From an uncultured Erysipelotrichaceae bacterium (lineage in GTDB: Bacteria > Bacillota_I > Bacilli_A > RF39 > UBA660), in contig CACXFY010000077.1 of assembly GCA_902767005.1 (NCBI GenBank), forward strand, positions 1-18,539: a stretch of 18,539 bases of DNA. Reading direction: 5' to 3'. Each line of letters opens with the position of its first letter. Within the stretch, counting starts at the first letter, position 1. The notes under the pieces are model-generated. The model searched no databases. It was not told the DNA's origin and saw only the letters and a program-made list of their open reading frames with translations. A program made the position numbers and the translations under genes. This document shows, one piece after another, positions 6,618 through 15,561 of the stretch.

Positions 6618-9600
6618 ATGAAAAAAGTTGTTGCAGTAATTACAATTTTATTAATAATATTAGGTGTTGTTTACTTTAATAGCTATAAAAATATGCGTAC
6701 TTTTGATATGGACGGATATATTTTTACTTCAGATAATATTACTAAGAATTTGGTAAATGGTGATGATAAAACAACTAAAATAGATTATTCAAAAGTAAAA
6801 TATTCGGACTATTTATATAAAGGAAGAGGAAAGTATTTTATTGGTGATAGAAGAAAAGTAGGAGTTAATTTAGATTATCCTGTTGTTTCTAAAGATAGTA
6901 AAACGCTATTATTATTATCAGATCAATATAAATTGATTGATACTAAATATAGAAAGACTAATTCTTATAGTAATTCTTTAATAAGTGACAATAAGCTATT
7001 TAATGAGAATGACTATGAGAGAGCCGATAATATTACTTATATTTTTATAGATTTAGGTAATAGTATTATAGTTAATTTAAGTGAAATTACTATTGAAACT
7101 ACTAAGAAGCATACAATTCCTGTTAATTCTTTTATCTCTTTTTCAGAAGAGCATTTAAGATATTATTATATGGATAGTGGTAGATACTTTTATAAAGAAA
7201 TTAGAGGTTTAGATAAAAATGCTACTATAGAGTTTAATAATAAAAAGATGGGGTATTTAGAATTTTTAGAGAGACTTGGTTTGTTTCTTGAAGAAGAAGA
7301 GGAAAATGTAGATGTTGAATTACCACCTGAAGTAGTACAAGAAGAAGAGCAAGAAGAAGTTAAGAATACTGAAGAAACAAAGGGTTCAGGAGATTTAGAT
7401 TACGTTAAACCAGAAATTACTTTTAGTGGTCAAAGTGCTAATATATATTCTGTTTCTGGAAAGTTAGAAATATATGATCCAACAGGAAGAATTGTAAAAT
7501 ATCCAACTTTTGAATTTTATAAAGGAAAGACTCTTGTCTATAGAAAGACTTTTGTTACTTCTGATAGAATTGAAGCTAAAGGATTATTCCCTAATACAGA
7601 ATATGATGTAATAGGTTATTTCCATTATAAAAATGAAGAGGGAAAAGAAATAAAACGTGAATTTACTAGTTTTAAAATAGCAACTAAGGATATTTCTGGA
7701 TTAGAGAATATTGATTTTAGTATTGATAAAATAGTGCCATATTCTAATCATGCTGAATTTAATGGTATGAAACTTAATAATAAGAGTACTGATGAAGTTT
7801 TAAAGGGAGTTAAGAAAGTTATTCTTAAAGTAGGCTCTAATAACTATCAATTATCAACTGGTATAGTTAGTAAATTAGTTAGACTTGAAAGTTATGATTA
7901 TACAACAGGTAAATCTTTAAATAGTAATACTAAATATGACATTAAATTAGAATTTTATGATGTATCTGGTAATTTATTAAAACAAAGTAATAATAATTAT
8001 AGTTTTAAAACGACTAAGAAAGCTCCTAGTGGTAATTTGTCTGTTAAGAGTAGGAGTATAGATAAAGCAACTTTATATTTTGATTTAACTAATAAAGACG
8101 ATGTAAATATTACTAATATGAAATATGTTGTTTATGATAATGAAAAGAATATTGTTAAACAAGCTAGAATTAGTGATATGACTATTCAATTAGATAATTT
8201 ATCTCCTAATGAAGTATATTCTGTTGCTTTAATGGGTGATTTTGATTTAGAAGATGGTAATGGAATAGTTAGGGAAAAAGTAATAATAGATGGTAAATTT
8301 ACTACGGAACCATTATCGACTCTTGGTTATGTTAAATTGGATTTTTCTAACATTGTTACTGATACTAATTCAGCTAGTTTTAATGTTACTATTTCTGATG
8401 ATACTAATAGTATTCTTAAGAGTTTGTTAACAGGTATGACTATTGTATTAAGAGATTCTGATGGTAATGATAGTGTTAAAACGATAGTATTAACTAGTGA
8501 ACAATTAGAGAGAATGAAAAATGGTGAACTATTACCTTTTACTATTAATGGATTAGAGTCTAATCATACTTATTATTTTGAATTATCAAGTGTTGTTGCT
8601 TTAGGTAATAAGGAAAATAATATTATTACTAATTCTAATGTTGTAACTATTAAAACAATGAAATATGAAGCTGAAGTAGATGTTATTAATAAGTTTGTTA
8701 CTGAAAGCGTAATTAATTTTGATGTTAGAGTAGATGATTTAGATGACGCTATACAAAGCAAAAGAGTTTTGCTTGAAGTAAGAAATAATTTGAATGTTCT
8801 TGTATTATATGAAGAAATAACACCAAATACTGATTACAAGAATATATCTTTGGAGAAATTAGCTAAAGATACTACTTATACGTTTAAGTATATTGTTGAA
8901 GAGTATAATACTGGTTATACTAACAGTACTTTTAAAACAAATTATGTTTTATATAGTGAACAGATTGTTACTACAGAAGGACTATCTGGTAAAGTTGAAG
9001 TAGATAGTTTATTAAAACAGATAACTAGTAAAAATATATTTGATATTGATAATAGTAGAAGATGGAAAACAGCTGGTAATAGAGAGCCAAGTAGTAGAAA
9101 AGTAAATAAGACTGATAATACTATTACTTTATCTGCTAAAAATGGATATAGAACTTATTCTTATTATTTACAAGAATATGCTGGTCAGAAAGTTACAGTA
9201 AGTTTTAAGATTAAATATAAAAATAAAAATTATACTAAACCAGTTTATTTGACTGATAGAGGTTCTAATAATAGTTATTCGGCAAATGATCAGATTAAGA
9301 ATGTTACAGCGGATGATTATATATCATATAGTAGGACTTTGACTATTAATTCATCTAGTCCATATATAAGTTTTCATATAATCGAAGTTGATGGCGAAAA
9401 TGAAACGACTGAAGTTGTAATAAAAGATTTACAGATTGAAGTAGGTACTAGTGCTACTAGTTATGTTCCATATAAAGAAAAAGATAATTATATGGGAACT
9501 TTCTTAACTACTTTAATAGATAAGAAACATGAGATAGAACAAGATGATTTCCATTATTTTTTAAGATACTATAAAGATAATGAATTGATTGATACTGTTC

Positions 9601-12600
9601 AATTTGATTTTAATGATACCTATAAAGTAGAAAAAGAAATGTCTAAACATGAGATTTATCCATCTAGTGATTATGTTATTAAATTGAGTATCAGAAAGAA
9701 TGTTGTGGGTGTGTCTTCTGATAAGAGATATTACGATTTAGCGACGCTTAATTTTACTTCTGATGATGAGATTAGAACCATTCATAATATTAATGAATTT
9801 TATGCAATGCATACATCGGGATTCTACTTGGTTTCAGAAGACTTAGATTTTAGAAATCAAACTAGAGTTATTAATTCAGATGTCAATTTTAATGGAATTG
9901 TAGATTTCCAAGGACATAAAGTATATCGTGATACATCTACTAATGGAACAACTGGTGTGTCTTCTAGATATTTGATTTATAGACTTGGTAGTAATGGAAT
10001 TCTTAGAAACCTAGATGTTCATTATTATTTTGATGGTTATGAAATAAATGATTATAATGGTTTAACTTGGTCTAATTACGGAACAATAGAAAATGTTATG
10101 GTAACTTTAGAACAAGGCAATTCAAGACCTAATACAGTTATTTCGTTAATTACAAGAGAAAACTATGGTATAGTTAAAAACTTTGTTGTTAATTCTAAAG
10201 AGTCATTAAGTTTAGCTAGAGATGGTGCTTTGGTTGTCTTTAATAATTATGGAACTATTAGTGATGGATATGTTTATGGTAAAGCTATAGATGCAAGATT
10301 TAACAATCCAAGTTTAAGTAATAAATATGTTGGTGTAATTGCTCGTTATTGTGCAAACAACTCATATATTGCTAACATTTATTCTTTAGTAGATGTTGAT
10401 TTGCTTGAAGGTTTATCATCAACAACATTCCAATATGAAGTTGGTAATATTACCGGGCCAATCAACAGAACAATTATTAGAAATGTTTATACAAATTCTA
10501 GTGGTAAAAATAGAAATAATTCTGTTGATGTTAATATTTATTCTGCTTCGGCGATTAATAGAAGTAATGTTTATTATGCTACGAAAGATATTTATTCAGG
10601 AGCATTCTCTAATAAGATTGCACCTAATGCATTGAGACAGGAACAATTTCAAGAAATACTAAATGCTAATAATGCATTCGATATTAGTAGTTATGTAAAA
10701 TATGGTTATTATCCACATCTTATTTGGCCAGATGTTATGCCAAATCAAGAATATATTGAATTGCCAAAGGAAAATGATGGTATAATTGATTATTTATCAA
10801 TGGAAAATAGAGTAGAATTTGATAATGAGACAGTAGAAGCTACTTTAATATTTGATAATATTGGATTTGACTATATTACAGGTTTAACTTTTTCAGATAA
10901 TTTACATGCTGAAATATTATCTCAAGAAAATATTGATGGTAAATCAAAAGTACGTGTTAGATTTTCAAGCCCTCAAAAATATGTTACACAATATAGTCTA
11001 ACAAGAATAAAACATGAGGATTCATCTGGCCGTCCTGGAACAGATGTAACTTATGGTGACAAAGAACGTGTTGTAGAAGTAGAAATGTATAGAAATATTA
11101 ATAGTATGGCTGATTTTAGGACTATGCAAAACAATCTAGCACAAAACTTTAAATTACAGACGGATTTAGATTTTAGTAATTTAAATGAAAATTTAGGTAC
11201 TTTTACAGGTAGATTTGATGGTAATGGTCATACAATTAGGAATATTAGACTTTCTGGTAAAGCATTTATTACCACTTTATCAACAAATGGTACTGTAAAG
11301 AATTTATTTGTTGAAAACTATACAAAAGATGGAGCTTCTACAAGAGGTGGATTTATAGCGACAGCAAATGGTAATTCTAATATTGTCAATGTACATTTGA
11401 AGCATGTATCAATCACTGATAGTGATCAAAGAATAGGTGGATTAGTAGGTTATACAGATGGTGCTTTGATATCAAATTCTTCAGTTACTGATGTTCACAT
11501 TTATCAAAAGGATAAAAATAATGTTAAGTACTATGGTAGATATGGTGGATTTATTGGAGAGAATAATAATACGGTAATCCAAAACTGTTATGCACAAGAT
11601 GTTAATATTGAAATATTATATGGTTCTGGAACTTATGGTATTGGTGGATTTGTAGGTCGTCATAATTCTGGATATATCCAAGATAGTTATGTTCAAGGAA
11701 CAATAAATACTAATCAACAAGAAGTTGGTGGTATAGCTGGATATAGTTCTGGATATATTGAGAGAGTAATCGATGTTGTTGATATATATTCTCAACAGGA
11801 TTCTGTTGGAGGAATTGTTGGTTATTCAACCAACGATAACATTTATAATACGTTAGTAATAGGTGGAGTTTATACATCTAAAAACGCTATAAATCAAAAC
11901 AGAACTATTGGTAACAGAATTGCGGTTAACTCTAATTATGCTTGGAATGAACAATTAGTTAATGGTTTAAATGCTAATTCCGCTAATGGTGATATTTTCT
12001 TAACATCAGAGGAGTTAAAATCAGCAACTACTTATGATTCGTTAATTAAGTTTGGTAATCAATTTTCTTTGGATAAACTATCTAATTCTAAAGGTCGAAA
12101 TATTATTCCTAAATTAAAGTATTTAGCGAGCGATGAATTATTACCTAATCAGAAAGATATAGAATTCTATGTAAGAGATTTTAAAGTTCGTGATATTGCG
12201 ATTAGTAGATCGTTTAGTGACGCTACTATTCAGATATTTATTCAAAATCCAGATAACTATCAAGTTAAAGATTTAAAAGTAGATGGATTTAATATTATAA
12301 GAGTTAATAAGAATATTACAGCTAATGGGGAAACGCTATATGAAATATATGGTACTCCTGATAAATATTATGATAGTTATTTAATTAGTAAAATTACTTA
12401 TAATGATGGTACTCAAGATGTATCTATTAATCCTTCAGCAAAAATTGATGTTTCTTTCTACAAAGATATAGGAACATTTGAGGATTGGCAAAATATAGAT
12501 GGTGATGTTTATGAAAACTATCGTCTAGTTGCTGATATCGATTTTGCTGGAAAAACTAATGTTAAATCGCGTGTTAGTTTTAATAGGTTAGAAGGAACTG

Positions 12601-15491
12601 ATGAAGGTCATACATTAAAGAACATTACATTAACTGCTTCAGCTCCAAATGTTGGCTTAATAGATACTGTTGCGGCTAATATTACTAATGTTAATTTTGA
12701 AAATATTACTATTAATAGTACTTATAATACGCCGTATACTGGAATTATAAGATTCTTAAATGGAACGATGACAGATGTCAACTTTAGTGATATTAATATT
12801 ACATCTAAAGGAAGTTATACTGGTATAGTTGCATATAATCAGTCACCGGATATTAAAAGAGTAAGTATTGATACAGTAACAATGACAGGTGTTGATTATA
12901 TTGGTGGTTTTGCAGCTTATAGTAGAACCTTCGATATTGCTTATTTATCAGGAACAAATATTAATTTAACAGGTACTTCACAAAGAGTGGGTGGCTTGAT
13001 TGGATCAATTGATACTGTTAATACAACATATGTTACGATGTTTAATTTAACTGTTGATGGAGTTACAGTTAAGGGTGGTAACTATGTTGGTGGTATCTTT
13101 GGTTATGGTAGTGGTAGTTATATGCGAGCGCATGATGTTCATGCCACCGGAGCTAGTTATGTAGGTGGATTTGCTGGTAACGGCTATGTTACTTATTCTA
13201 ATTATGGTTATATATCTGATTCTGAGGTTACGGGAAGTGGAGATAACATAGGTGGAGGATTTGGATATAGTTATGATTTAAGATATTTCTATGTCGATAA
13301 TGTAAAGGTAACCGCAACTCGTCCTAACGCTAACAATTATGTTGGTGGTTTATCAGGAAGAAGTTCATATACAAGATATTATTCTGGTGTTAAAAACTCA
13401 ACTATTGTTAATGCAGGTGACCAAACTGGAGGACTAACTGGTAGATTAGAAAACGCTGGTATTCAACGTTGTTATGTATATAATACAACTGTTACAGGTG
13501 CTAAATATGTTGGTGGTTTAGTAGGATATCACTCTAGTACTAGTAGTTCAGTATATTACAGTATTAGTAATGCAACTGTTAAGGCAACTGTTGATTATGC
13601 TGGTGGAATAATTGGTTATTTGGATAATATTAATACCACATCAGCTACAAATAAAATATATTTATATCAAAATATTGTAGCCAATAGTGATATAACTTCG
13701 GCTGGAGAAAGAGCTAGTTCTATGGCGCCTAACAGTAATAAACTTCCATATGATGGACATTTCTATAAAAACTTTATAGTAGCAAATGTTCATTCAGCAT
13801 CAAATGATAAATCACGTTTCTTTGTAGGTAATAGTAATGATAATACTTATTCATCATATGAAAATACGGCTGGTTTACGAGAGATTAGAGTTTATGAAAA
13901 CTCAACATTTAATGGTGAAAGTATTAAGAACTATACATATCCATCAAATGTTACAAAATATAGTTATAATAATTTAAAAGTACAAGCTACTTATAAAGAA
14001 ATATTAGAATCATATTTTAACTATACAACTTTAGCTAATGGAGAATTCCCATTCTTAACTTATGAGTGGAATGATATTGGATATCAACATTTCATGTTAC
14101 CTGAGGAACCAGTTAATATGGGTAATTCTGGATCAATTGGAAGAGTGGTTGGTAGTATTCCTAGTTATCCTTTAGTTAATGTTTATGCAAGTGATGTTGA
14201 TAAGATTAATGTGGAATTTGATAAAGTAATGAATGGTATAAAGTTTAAGATTAATGGTACTGAATATTTATTAGATAGATTAACTTATACTTTCTATTAT
14301 GACTTTACTAAAGATTTTGATATAGAAATTAGTGATGGTATTAATACTACAAAACTTGATTATAAAGCAGATGATTTAATACAAACTTCTTCTGTTATTG
14401 ATAATAATTATTATTATATTGAGAACGGTAAAATTAAGAGTAATGATGATGTATCGATAAAAGAAATGAAGAATGATAATTTCCAATATCGTGTTCTTAA
14501 ACTTGCGAAAAACAATAATAATAGTCATAAACCTATAAATATATATGAAGATAAAATACTGTTAGAAAATCATAATATTTATAGTATTCCTGATAAGAAG
14601 GTTATTGAGAATTCTATTAAAAATTTTGAGTTATATAGTTCTACTCCGATATATAGTTTCCAATATGGAGATAGTACAATAGATACTTATTATAATTATT
14701 CAATAATCGATGGTAATTATATTTCTAAACAAGTATTTGTAAAAGAAGGAAATATTGAAACAATTGATTCTTCTTTAGATGCTGTTAAAGATAGCGTATT
14801 AATTGATAAGTATAATGGTAATAATCATTTAATATATTTAGGTACAGATGGTAAATTACATAGTTTAAAAGATAATATTAGTATTCCAAGGAGCTTTGTT
14901 AATAAAAATATTAAGGCTATATCTACGGATATTTATAATAATAGTGATATTATATTTGTTTCATATGAGAATGGTGACTATGTAGTATTTAATTATCGTA
15001 ATGGAAAAATAATAGAACAATCTATGAAGAATACTAGTTCAAATGTTTTGTCATATTTTGGAACACATTTTACTAACGATAGAGTAGCTAATAATAGATA
15101 TAATGATTATAAAGAATCTTTGGACTTAATTAATAAGTTGAAAAAGAAGAGTACTGATAAAGTATTGAATAATGATGAATCAAATGAAAAAGCAAGTTTA
15201 TTAGAAGATACGTATATAAGTACTTACAATTCTGCTACTAATAAGTATGAAGTGTTTAAAATTAATAGTGCTAATGATTCTAATAATGCTGTATTATCAA
15301 CACAATTAAGTAGTAATTCTACATCTAATATGATTGATAATAATGTTGTATTATATAATTATTATATTGGTACAGAAAAGAGAAATCAGACAATTTTATT
15401 AAGTGTTTTAGGTATAGTTGTTATATTATTTTTAGGTATAGCAACTGGTGTAATTATGCTTAGATTTAATATTGGAAGGCATTTTAATTAA
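6618..15491 (+). CDS. Giant membrane-anchored GLUG-repeat surface protein (2957 aa), probable adhesin
   Basis: An N-terminal membrane segment (3-20) leads into the module shared with the 5906 protein (to about 222), then an acidic linker (225-259, mostly Glu). Fn3-like domains follow, each with an L-x-x-[NDS]-x-x-Y turn; the Tyr residues lie at 329, 440, 534, 652 and 754, with a sixth at 1019. A carbohydrate-binding-like domain (about 805-955) ends in QIEVGTSATSYVPY. Three beta-helix blocks begin near 1054, 1493 and 1948, each opened by a DLDF/DIDF strand. The second and third carry 5 and 10 GLUG motifs (GGLVGY type). A C-terminal region (about 2520-2915) precedes a membrane helix at about 2925-2949 and the tail RFNIGRHFN. 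No LPXTG or lipobox is seen. Adhesion or glycan binding is inferred from the domains. The ribosome binding site is a modest GAAGTGA overlapping the previous stop. Confidence 0.85.
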   Translation: MKKVVAVITILLIILGVVYFNSYKNMRTFDMDGYIFTSDNITKNLVNGDDKTTKIDYSKVKYSDYLYKGRGKYFIGDRRKVGVNLDYPVVSKDSKTLLLLSDQYKLIDTKYRKTNSYSNSLISDNKLFNENDYERADNITYIFIDLGNSIIVNLSEITIETTKKHTIPVNSFISFSEEHLRYYYMDSGRYFYKEIRGLDKNATIEFNNKKMGYLEFLERLGLFLEEEEENVDVELPPEVVQEEEQEEVKNTEETKGSGDLDYVKPEITFSGQSANIYSVSGKLEIYDPTGRIVKYPTFEFYKGKTLVYRKTFVTSDRIEAKGLFPNTEYDVIGYFHYKNEEGKEIKREFTSFKIATKDISGLENIDFSIDKIVPYSNHAEFNGMKLNNKSTDEVLKGVKKVILKVGSNNYQLSTGIVSKLVRLESYDYTTGKSLNSNTKYDIKLEFYDVSGNLLKQSNNNYSFKTTKKAPSGNLSVKSRSIDKATLYFDLTNKDDVNITNMKYVVYDNEKNIVKQARISDMTIQLDNLSPNEVYSVALMGDFDLEDGNGIVREKVIIDGKFTTEPLSTLGYVKLDFSNIVTDTNSASFNVTISDDTNSILKSLLTGMTIVLRDSDGNDSVKTIVLTSEQLERMKNGELLPFTINGLESNHTYYFELSSVVALGNKENNIITNSNVVTIKTMKYEAEVDVINKFVTESVINFDVRVDDLDDAIQSKRVLLEVRNNLNVLVLYEEITPNTDYKNISLEKLAKDTTYTFKYIVEEYNTGYTNSTFKTNYVLYSEQIVTTEGLSGKVEVDSLLKQITSKNIFDIDNSRRWKTAGNREPSSRKVNKTDNTITLSAKNGYRTYSYYLQEYAGQKVTVSFKIKYKNKNYTKPVYLTDRGSNNSYSANDQIKNVTADDYISYSRTLTINSSSPYISFHIIEVDGENETTEVVIKDLQIEVGTSATSYVPYKEKDNYMGTFLTTLIDKKHEIEQDDFHYFLRYYKDNELIDTVQFDFNDTYKVEKEMSKHEIYPSSDYVIKLSIRKNVVGVSSDKRYYDLATLNFTSDDEIRTIHNINEFYAMHTSGFYLVSEDLDFRNQTRVINSDVNFNGIVDFQGHKVYRDTSTNGTTGVSSRYLIYRLGSNGILRNLDVHYYFDGYEINDYNGLTWSNYGTIENVMVTLEQGNSRPNTVISLITRENYGIVKNFVVNSKESLSLARDGALVVFNNYGTISDGYVYGKAIDARFNNPSLSNKYVGVIARYCANNSYIANIYSLVDVDLLEGLSSTTFQYEVGNITGPINRTIIRNVYTNSSGKNRNNSVDVNIYSASAINRSNVYYATKDIYSGAFSNKIAPNALRQEQFQEILNANNAFDISSYVKYGYYPHLIWPDVMPNQEYIELPKENDGIIDYLSMENRVEFDNETVEATLIFDNIGFDYITGLTFSDNLHAEILSQENIDGKSKVRVRFSSPQKYVTQYSLTRIKHEDSSGRPGTDVTYGDKERVVEVEMYRNINSMADFRTMQNNLAQNFKLQTDLDFSNLNENLGTFTGRFDGNGHTIRNIRLSGKAFITTLSTNGTVKNLFVENYTKDGASTRGGFIATANGNSNIVNVHLKHVSITDSDQRIGGLVGYTDGALISNSSVTDVHIYQKDKNNVKYYGRYGGFIGENNNTVIQNCYAQDVNIEILYGSGTYGIGGFVGRHNSGYIQDSYVQGTINTNQQEVGGIAGYSSGYIERVIDVVDIYSQQDSVGGIVGYSTNDNIYNTLVIGGVYTSKNAINQNRTIGNRIAVNSNYAWNEQLVNGLNANSANGDIFLTSEELKSATTYDSLIKFGNQFSLDKLSNSKGRNIIPKLKYLASDELLPNQKDIEFYVRDFKVRDIAISRSFSDATIQIFIQNPDNYQVKDLKVDGFNIIRVNKNITANGETLYEIYGTPDKYYDSYLISKITYNDGTQDVSINPSAKIDVSFYKDIGTFEDWQNIDGDVYENYRLVADIDFAGKTNVKSRVSFNRLEGTDEGHTLKNITLTASAPNVGLIDTVAANITNVNFENITINSTYNTPYTGIIRFLNGTMTDVNFSDINITSKGSYTGIVAYNQSPDIKRVSIDTVTMTGVDYIGGFAAYSRTFDIAYLSGTNINLTGTSQRVGGLIGSIDTVNTTYVTMFNLTVDGVTVKGGNYVGGIFGYGSGSYMRAHDVHATGASYVGGFAGNGYVTYSNYGYISDSEVTGSGDNIGGGFGYSYDLRYFYVDNVKVTATRPNANNYVGGLSGRSSYTRYYSGVKNSTIVNAGDQTGGLTGRLENAGIQRCYVYNTTVTGAKYVGGLVGYHSSTSSSVYYSISNATVKATVDYAGGIIGYLDNINTTSATNKIYLYQNIVANSDITSAGERASSMAPNSNKLPYDGHFYKNFIVANVHSASNDKSRFFVGNSNDNTYSSYENTAGLREIRVYENSTFNGESIKNYTYPSNVTKYSYNNLKVQATYKEILESYFNYTTLANGEFPFLTYEWNDIGYQHFMLPEEPVNMGNSGSIGRVVGSIPSYPLVNVYASDVDKINVEFDKVMNGIKFKINGTEYLLDRLTYTFYYDFTKDFDIEISDGINTTKLDYKADDLIQTSSVIDNNYYYIENGKIKSNDDVSIKEMKNDNFQYRVLKLAKNNNNSHKPINIYEDKILLENHNIYSIPDKKVIENSIKNFELYSSTPIYSFQYGDSTIDTYYNYSIIDGNYISKQVFVKEGNIETIDSSLDAVKDSVLIDKYNGNNHLIYLGTDGKLHSLKDNISIPRSFVNKNIKAISTDIYNNSDIIFVSYENGDYVVFNYRNGKIIEQSMKNTSSNVLSYFGTHFTNDRVANNRYNDYKESLDLINKLKKKSTDKVLNNDESNEKASLLEDTYISTYNSATNKYEVFKINSANDSNNAVLSTQLSSNSTSNMIDNNVVLYNYYIGTEKRNQTILLSVLGIVVILFLGIATGVIMLRFNIGRHFN
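11430..11880 (+). repeat. GLUG repeats, second beta-helix block (5 copies)
   Basis: Within the giant protein, about residues 1605-1754, five tandem copies of the GLUG pattern occur: RIGGLVGYTD, RYGGFIGENN, GIGGFVGRHN, VGGIAGYSSG and VGGIVGYSTN. Each is followed by a strand of the type I-x-N-S-x-V. GLUG motifs are known in bacterial surface proteins and IgA1-protease-like proteins and are expected to form coils of a right-handed beta-helix. Confidence 0.85.
12810..13630 (+). repeat. GLUG repeats, third beta-helix block (10 copies)
   Basis: About residues 2065-2338 hold ten copies: YTGIVAYNQ, YIGGFAAYSR, RVGGLIGSID, YVGGIFGYGS, YVGGFAGNGY, NIGGGFGYSY, YVGGLSGRSS, QTGGLTGRLE, YVGGLVGYHS and YAGGIIGYLD. 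Tyr-Val or Tyr-Ile before the glycines is the commonest lead-in. The spacing varies from about 22 to 34 residues, so the coils have loops of different length. Confidence 0.85.
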
Positions 15492-15503
15492 AATGCCTTT
15501 TTT
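15476..15503 (+). terminator. Intrinsic terminator overlapping the end of the giant gene
   Basis: AAGGCATTTT (15476-15485) pairs with AAAATGCCTT (15490-15499) around AATT and is followed by T residues to 15503. The left arm encodes the last residues of the protein and the stop codon (15489-15491) lies within the hairpin. It separates this unit from the next giant gene. Confidence 0.9.
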
Positions 15504-15524
15504 GCTGTTTTTTTTTGAAAAAAA

Positions 15525-15533
15525 TGTTATAAT
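15525..15533 (+). promoter_or_regulatory. Extended -10 promoter of the second giant gene
   Basis: TG-T-TATAAT is a perfect -10 with the extended TG. The -35 position (CTGTTT, 15505-15510, 17-base spacer) is poor. It lies 28 bases upstream of the ATG at 15562. Confidence 0.65.
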
Positions 15534-15561
15534 TATTGTATAGTCTGGGAGAGTAGATATT

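Noticed and set aside
8573..10635. Frames at 8573-8761 (minus) and 10393-10635 (plus) inside the giant gene
   Set aside because: Short out-of-frame shadows within one continuous 2957-codon frame.
11430..13630. GGTGGA-rich repeats as a possible CRISPR or DNA tandem array
   Set aside because: Repeats are conserved at the protein level (GLUG), with variable spacing and diverged DNA, and lie within an open frame.
15400..15491. Sortase sorting signal at the C-terminus of the giant protein
   Set aside because: There is a hydrophobic helix and a short basic tail, but no LPXTG-like motif before it.
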